A stretch of DNA of 10,858 nucleotides from Chloroflexota bacterium (GTDB lineage: Bacteria; Chloroflexota; Anaerolineae; Anaerolineales; UBA11858), in NCBI GenBank assembly GCA_003513015.1, contig DOTA01000344.1, positions 1-10,858 on the forward strand, read 5' to 3'. A program made the position numbers and the translations under genes. Every line of letters starts with the position of its first letter. The stretch's first letter is position 1. The notes below the pieces were generated by a model, which did not search any database, was not told where the DNA came from, and saw only the letters and a program-made list of their open reading frames with translations. Of the stretch, positions 7,019 through 10,858 are shown in pieces.

Positions 7019-7924
7019 TTAACCCTTGATCCCGGTCATCACAACGCCCTTGATAAAATAGCGTTGAAGGATGAAAAAGAGCAATACGATGGGGGCTGTC
7101 ATCGCGACAGAGGCGGCCATGAGCAGATCCCAACGCGTGCGGCCGACACCTAAGGCGCTGCGGTAGGTGGCCAGGCCTATGGCGACGGTGAATTTATCGG
7201 GGGTGTTGATGTAAAGCAGGGGGCCGATGAAGTCGTTCCAACTGAACATGAAAGTAAAGATGGCCACGGTGATAAACGCCGGGACGGCTAAAGGAACGAA
7301 AATTCGCCAGTAAATGCCAAACTCGGTACAACCGTCAATGCGGGCGGCATCAGCCAGTTCTTCAGGAAAGGTGCGGAAAAATTGACGGAAGAGAAATATA
7401 TTAAAAGCTCCACCGCCAAAGAAGTAGGGAACCGTGAGGGGCAAATAACTGTCCATCCACCCCAGGCGGCTAAAAATAATAAATTGGGGCACCATGGTCA
7501 CGAAATAGGGCAGCATCATGGTTGCCAGGGCCACGCCAAACCAGAAATCTCTACCAGGAAACTCGATACGGGCAAAGCCATAGGCGCAAAAGGAGGCCGT
7601 TCCCAAGATGGCAATCTGGTTTAGGAGCGCAATAATCATCGTGTTTTTGAAATAGATATGAAAGGGTTTGTAAGTCAGGGATTCGACATAATTCATCCAG
7701 CGCACAGGATCGGGAATCCACCGGATGGGATATTCAAACACCTGGGTTTCTACCTTTAGCGAACTGCTGATCAAAAACGCAAATGGGGCGATCATAATAA
7801 TGGCGCCGACGATCAGGATAGCATAAATTACTAGCCGGCCCATGGATCTGCGATTCGTCGTATTCTCCCAAAATGATCTTGGAGTAGATGACATGGTTGA
7901 TCTCTGATTCTCTTCTGCGATCAT
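7019..7924 (-). CDS. Sugar ABC transporter permease, MalG/UgpE type (CUT1)
   Basis: A 301-residue inner-membrane permease, one half of the channel of a carbohydrate importer. Hydrophobic segments lie near residues 31-56, 94-118, 125-150, 157-180, 213-231 and 264-287, six as expected. The cytoplasmic EAA loop, which docks the ATPase, reads [13 protein letters not shown] at 188-200. The protein ends with the typical [11 protein letters not shown] tail of MalG-like permeases. The ATG at 7924 follows GAGG at 5 nt; an internal ATG at codon 11 is a less likely start. The gene begins 31 bp after the other permease gene, so they are co-transcribed. No ATPase gene follows, which suggests a shared MsmX/UgpC-like ATPase encoded elsewhere. 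Substrate is not readable from the sequence; an arabino-oligosaccharide is inferred from the hydrolases next to it. Confidence 0.93.
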   Translation of the reverse strand: MIAEENQRSTMSSTPRSFWENTTNRRSMGRLVIYAILIVGAIIMIAPFAFLISSSLKVETQVFEYPIRWIPDPVRWMNYVESLTYKPFHIYFKNTMIIALLNQIAILGTASFCAYGFARIEFPGRDFWFGVALATMMLPYFVTMVPQFIIFSRLGWMDSYLPLTVPYFFGGGAFNIFLFRQFFRTFPEELADAARIDGCTEFGIYWRIFVPLAVPAFITVAIFTFMFSWNDFIGPLLYINTPDKFTVAIGLATYRSALGVGRTRWDLLMAASVAMTAPIVLLFFILQRYFIKGVVMTGIKG

Positions 7925-7955
7925 ATTATCCTCATCTCACGTGTATATTTACTTT

Positions 7956-8909
7956 TTATTCTTGGTAATAAACTTGGCGTCCCACGGTTTTAAATATGAT
8001 CCCGGTAAAGATCAAAATGATAAAGAAAAGAACCCAAGCCAGAGCCGAAGCGTAGCCCATATTCAGATATTGGAATCCGTTTCGGTAGAGATATAAAACA
8101 TAAAATAAGGTGGAGTTTTGCGGGCCACCGTTGGTGATTAGGAAACCCGCAGTGAAAACTTGAAACGAGTTGATAATCCCCATAATCAGGTTAAAAAAGA
8201 TAACGGCCGACATCATGGGTATGGTGACATGAATGAGTTTCGACCAACTTCCGGCCCCATCAATTTCAGCAGCTTCATAATACTGATCATCAATCCCTTG
8301 TAAACCCGCTAAAAAGATGATCATAGCCGCGCCCACACTCCATAAGCTCATCAAGATCAAGGCTGGCAAAGCCCATTGGGTCTCTTGTAACCAGGCAACT
8401 TTAGGGATTCCGAAATAACTTAATACAGCATTGAGCAAGCCAAAATCGGTGTTCAAAATCCAGGCCCACAACACGGCACTGGCAACAGCCGGCATAATGC
8501 TGGGAAGATAAAAAATAGTACGGAAAACGGCCAACCCCTTCACCTTGGTATTGATTAACAAGGCTAAGGAAAAACTAAAGATTAAACTCAGTGGCACAGA
8601 TGTTATCGTAAAAATAGTGGTAATTTTGAGTGACTTCCAGAATAGCGGGTCCTCAAAGAACATCCTTCGGATATTATCCAGACCTACGAAGTGAGCTGGT
8701 TTGATCATGTTCCAATCCTGAAATACCAGCCAGGCTGCTACCCCAGCAGGAATCACAACCCAACACAACACCCCCAAGATAAAAGGGCTGATAAAGAAAT
8801 AGCCGGAAACGGTGCGCCGCCCTTTCGGCGTTTTAAACCAGTGGAAGATTTTACCTAATTGAAATTTACCGCCAGAATCTTGATTGGGCATGTCAAGTGT
8901 TTTGTTCAT
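7956..8909 (-). CDS. Sugar ABC transporter permease, MalF/UgpA type (CUT1)
   Basis: A 317-residue inner-membrane permease that would pair with the MalG-type protein encoded just downstream. The first membrane segment (about 36-63) follows a basic cytoplasmic stretch, FKTPKGRRT. Further hydrophobic segments lie near 96-118, 129-152, 180-202, 232-255 and 287-307. The EAA loop is [13 protein letters not shown] at 210-222, and the [10 protein letters not shown] segment before the last helix is typical of the UgpA group. The start at 8909 has only a weak GAG upstream, and an ATG seven codons in is possible. The weak ribosome-binding site and the stable hairpin just upstream both fit lower permease synthesis than that of the binding protein. 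Confidence 0.93.
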   Translation of the reverse strand: MNKTLDMPNQDSGGKFQLGKIFHWFKTPKGRRTVSGYFFISPFILGVLCWVVIPAGVAAWLVFQDWNMIKPAHFVGLDNIRRMFFEDPLFWKSLKITTIFTITSVPLSLIFSFSLALLINTKVKGLAVFRTIFYLPSIMPAVASAVLWAWILNTDFGLLNAVLSYFGIPKVAWLQETQWALPALILMSLWSVGAAMIIFLAGLQGIDDQYYEAAEIDGAGSWSKLIHVTIPMMSAVIFFNLIMGIINSFQVFTAGFLITNGGPQNSTLFYVLYLYRNGFQYLNMGYASALAWVLFFIILIFTGIIFKTVGRQVYYQE

Positions 8910-8936
8910 GATAACTCATTCGAAGAAATACTGGTT

Positions 8937-8969
8937 CCGCCCGGGATGGCAAAGACCCATCCCGGGCGG
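8937..8969 (-). promoter_or_regulatory. Perfect 13-bp GC-rich hairpin between binding-protein and permease genes
   Basis: CCGCCCGGGATGG (8937-8949) and CCATCCCGGGCGG (8957-8969) are perfect inverted arms with a 7-nt loop. In the minus-strand transcript it starts 19 nt after the binding-protein stop codon and ends 27 nt before the permease start. No U-run follows (AACCAG), so it is not a standard rho-independent terminator. Its position matches the stem-loops known between binding-protein and permease genes, such as malE-malF in E. coli, which protect the upstream message from 3' exonucleases. Partial termination is an alternative. Confidence 0.8.
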
Positions 8970-8988
8970 TTGAAACTGCCTTGGTTGA

Positions 8989-10410
8989 TTAGTTTTCCTG
9001 TTGGGCCATCAGAATAGCATTGGCTTCCGGCACCACGGCTTTCATGGCTTCTTCAGCGGTTTGGTCGCCTACCCAGATCGCGTCCAGCGCTGGGGTGATG
9101 ATCGAATCAGCTTCTACATACCCAGGGGGCATGTAGAGAACATGACCATATTTGGGCACATATTCGGTGACGATCTTATCGTAGCCAGCAGGATGGATGC
9201 CCACACCGGGAGCGGTTCGATCTGTGTACCACTTTTGCATTCCTTCAGGAGTCATCAAAGCGGTTTGGCTGGGCAGCCAGAGACCGATTTTCAAGAATCC
9301 CAATTGGTAGAATTCTGTTGCCAGGAATCTTAACCACTGCCAGGCCTGCTCCGGATATTTCGAACCAGCAAAGCCACAGTGGATGTGAGCTTGCATATCA
9401 GTGGCAGGTTGTTTCATTTTCGGGAGGACGGCAGTGCCCAGCGTGGCGTTGATCTTGGTAATCCAGGATAGCGCCCAGGAACCGTCAACCGCCATCGCAA
9501 GTTTTCCGGTTTCCAGCATCTGAGTATTGCTCATGCCCAATTGCGAGAGAGCAGTGGCGCGCGGGGCAACCTTGTGTACCAACTGAAGATCTGCAATCGC
9601 TTGCAGCGCCTGTGTGGCTTCGGGTTGGTCGATGGCAACCAGGCCGGTTTCATAATCCATCCATTTGCCGCCGTTGGAGGCAATCGCAGCGTGCAGAGGG
9701 ATCGACCAAGTTGGCCAGTCAATCGCCCAGCGATCGATATTATCGGCATCGAAGCCATCATCGCCAGGGTGTTTGCCATTTACATCAATCGTGAGTTGCT
9801 TGGCAATTTGCAGGAAATAATCCCACTCCCAGGCTTCATCAGGATTGTTGCTCGGCGGCTCAATGCCTTCTTGATCAAAGATATCGGCATTGTAATAGAT
9901 GTGCGGTGCAACCCAACAAGAGCCGATGCCATACCACTTGCCTTCGCGCGTGCATCGCTCGGTTTCCTGGGGTTCAATGAAGTAATTTGCAGCACCTACA
10001 ACCGGATCAGCCTTGAGGGGGTCTGTGATATCCAGCAATAAACCATCCTTGACATAACCCTGGAATTCAGTATTGTAGATAAAAGCTGTATCAGGGGGAG
10101 TTCCTGCGGCCGTCATGGCCATGATCTTTTCGGTGTAGTTTTCCGGGGTATGAATCCAGGAAACTTTGATGTGGGGGTTTTCTTCCTCAAAAACTTTGAC
10201 GGAAGCTTGAACTCCTTCATCTTCCTCGGCCCCTCCCCAACCTGTAAAGGTGATGGTTACGGTTTCAGGTTCTGGGGGAGCCTCGCTAACATCTTCGCCA
10301 ACAACCGCTTCGGTGGCTGATTCTGTCGGTTTACAGGCGGCGAGAACGCCCGCTCCTCCTGTCAAACCAGCGATTTTCAGGAAATCGCGCCTATTCATAT
10401 TTTTTTTCAT
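8989..10410 (-). CDS. Sugar ABC transporter substrate-binding lipoprotein (CUT1, SBP family 1), Tat-like signal
   Basis: A 473-residue extracytoplasmic solute-binding protein that would capture an oligosaccharide and deliver it to the two permeases encoded next. The signal region has a twin-arginine motif NRRDFLK (R7, R8), a hydrophobic stretch, and a lipobox LAAC with C26 as the lipidation site. It is followed by an acidic, proline-rich linker (about 27-50, ending PPEPETV). The mature domain begins [10 protein letters not shown], typical of the family, and contains [12 protein letters not shown] and [14 protein letters not shown], as in other CUT1 binding proteins. The C-terminal [14 protein letters not shown] stretch is also common in them. 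The ATG at 10410 has GAGGAG 8 nt upstream. The gene is first of the transporter set and has an AT-rich leader. The ligand cannot be read from the sequence; arabino-oligosaccharides are inferred from context. Export of the folded protein by Tat is inferred from the motif. Confidence 0.94.
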   Translation of the reverse strand: MKKNMNRRDFLKIAGLTGGAGVLAACKPTESATEAVVGEDVSEAPPEPETVTITFTGWGGAEEDEGVQASVKVFEEENPHIKVSWIHTPENYTEKIMAMTAAGTPPDTAFIYNTEFQGYVKDGLLLDITDPLKADPVVGAANYFIEPQETERCTREGKWYGIGSCWVAPHIYYNADIFDQEGIEPPSNNPDEAWEWDYFLQIAKQLTIDVNGKHPGDDGFDADNIDRWAIDWPTWSIPLHAAIASNGGKWMDYETGLVAIDQPEATQALQAIADLQLVHKVAPRATALSQLGMSNTQMLETGKLAMAVDGSWALSWITKINATLGTAVLPKMKQPATDMQAHIHCGFAGSKYPEQAWQWLRFLATEFYQLGFLKIGLWLPSQTALMTPEGMQKWYTDRTAPGVGIHPAGYDKIVTEYVPKYGHVLYMPPGYVEADSIITPALDAIWVGDQTAEEAMKAVVPEANAILMAQQEN

Positions 10411-10439
10411 GATTCTTTCTCCTCGATGTAGAAGGTAAA

Positions 10440-10481
10440 TTTATAATATTTATACTGCACTGTGCATTTTACAAATAACAA
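10440..10481 (-). promoter_or_regulatory. AT-rich promoter-like leader of the transporter genes with an 11-bp palindrome
   Basis: On the minus strand, two TATAAA hexamers (10454-10449 and 10445-10440) lie 30-40 bp upstream of the binding-protein start, with TTGTTA (10481-10476) further upstream. The spacing (21 bp to the first) is not ideal, so the exact elements are uncertain. Between them is TGCACTGTGCA (10456-10466), a perfect odd-centred palindrome that could be a repressor site over the promoter. The spacer to the preceding GH127 stop codon is 124 bp and shows no clear terminator; AGCAATTGCT (10521-10530) is a self-complementary decamer just after that stop. Confidence 0.4.
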
Positions 10482-10534
10482 TTTATTTTCTGCTGGGCCT
10501 CCTTTCCTTCATTTTCCAGAAGCAATTGCTCATC

Positions 10535-10858
10535 TCAGGTACGAGGAATCCAAACCCTCATTGTGCCCGGCTCGCGATTGGCCCAAGCATAATACGGAAT
10601 GGCTCTCAATTCTAATTCTTGGCTGGGTTGGGGTTCTGCTTTCAAAGAACGGTATAACGTATCTGCCCAACTGCCCATATCCACCACAACTCCTGGCACT
10701 TTGGTCTGTATAACTCCCCCCAACAACTCTTCTTGCCAAACAGCTTGCAGTGGTTTTCCGGGATCAATCCGCAGGTCTGCTAAATTTACACCCGAGGGTT
10801 GATCGACCCCTTCGAAACAGTACACCAACGGGCCTAAGGCAACCGCCAAACTCCCTCG
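10535..10858 (-). CDS. GH127 (DUF1680) beta-L-arabinofuranosidase-type protein, C-terminal part (cut by window edge)
   Basis: The reading frame is open to the right edge and gives 107 residues of a C-terminus; the start and catalytic barrel lie outside. The fragment begins RGSLAVALGPLVYCFEGVD, whose GPLVYC is the clan hallmark seen at 506-511 of the first full copy. It ends IPYYAWANREPGTMRVWIP, a strong match to the usual C-terminal form of GH127 proteins (IPYxxWANRGxGxMxVW) that I recall from HypBA1-like enzymes. It is thus closer to the classical GH127 group than the two full copies in this window. It is in the same orientation and 124 bp upstream of the transporter genes, so the locus extends beyond the window. 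A start at the internal TTG (10849) is not credible, since the homology continues upstream of it. Confidence 0.87.
   Translation of the reverse strand, partial: RGSLAVALGPLVYCFEGVDQPSGVNLADLRIDPGKPLQAVWQEELLGGVIQTKVPGVVVDMGSWADTLYRSLKAEPQPSQELELRAIPYYAWANREPGTMRVWIPRT

Noticed and set aside
8937..8969. Rho-independent terminator
   Set aside because: The stem is strong but no U-run follows it on either strand, and the transporter genes on both sides belong together.
10521..10530. AGCAATTGCT as a terminator hairpin of the partial GH127 gene
   Set aside because: It is a perfect palindrome without room for a loop and is not followed by a U-run.

Overview
The window is one co-oriented arabinose-utilisation locus. 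Every supported gene lies on the minus strand, so transcription runs from the right edge to the left. The best guess for the host is an uncultured member of the Chloroflexota (Anaerolineae-like). This rests on the gene style (a substrate-binding lipoprotein with a twin-arginine motif, and GH127/GH51 enzymes without signal peptides) and on several short palindromic intergenic repeats that I associate with such genomes. No phylogenetic marker gene is present, so the assignment is an inference.

Layout in transcription order: (1) the 3' end of a GH127 (DUF1680) beta-L-arabinofuranosidase-type gene, cut by the window edge (10858-10535); (2) an AT-rich leader with promoter-like elements; (3) a complete CUT1-type sugar ABC importer lacking its ATPase: substrate-binding lipoprotein (10410-8989), MalF/UgpA-type permease (8909-7956) and MalG/UgpE-type permease (7924-7019), with a perfect 13-bp GC-rich hairpin between the binding-protein gene and the first permease gene; (4) a 182-bp spacer with two hairpins; (5) two further full-length GH127-type genes (6836-4974 and 4941-3097) and a GH51 alpha-L-arabinofuranosidase (3091-1595), packed with a 32-bp gap and then almost no gap; (6) a 194-bp spacer with a pair of inverted REP-like repeats and a perfect 9-bp inverted repeat; (7) an NAD-dependent epimerase/dehydratase-like extended SDR (1400-447); (8) a 193-bp spacer with an 80-bp MITE-like repeat and a good candidate promoter; (9) the first 84 codons of L-arabinose isomerase AraA (253-1), running off the left edge.

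Proposed logic: short L-arabinose-containing oligosaccharides are captured at the cell surface by the lipoprotein and imported through the two permeases, powered by an ATPase encoded elsewhere. They are then cut in the cytoplasm, since no hydrolase here has a visible signal peptide. The GH127 enzymes would release beta-linked L-arabinofuranose and GH51 alpha-linked L-arabinofuranose. AraA would channel free L-arabinose to L-ribulose. The SDR has no assigned step. Likely polymer sources are plant arabinan, arabinoxylan, arabinogalactan or hydroxyproline-rich glycoproteins.

There is no gene-free stretch longer than about 194 bases. No RNA genes, CRISPR arrays, insertion sequences or origins were seen. 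I found no clearly undescribed system. The most notable points are three GH127 paralogues from visibly different subgroups in one locus, the unexplained SDR, and different palindrome types occupying the spacers at proposed expression boundaries.
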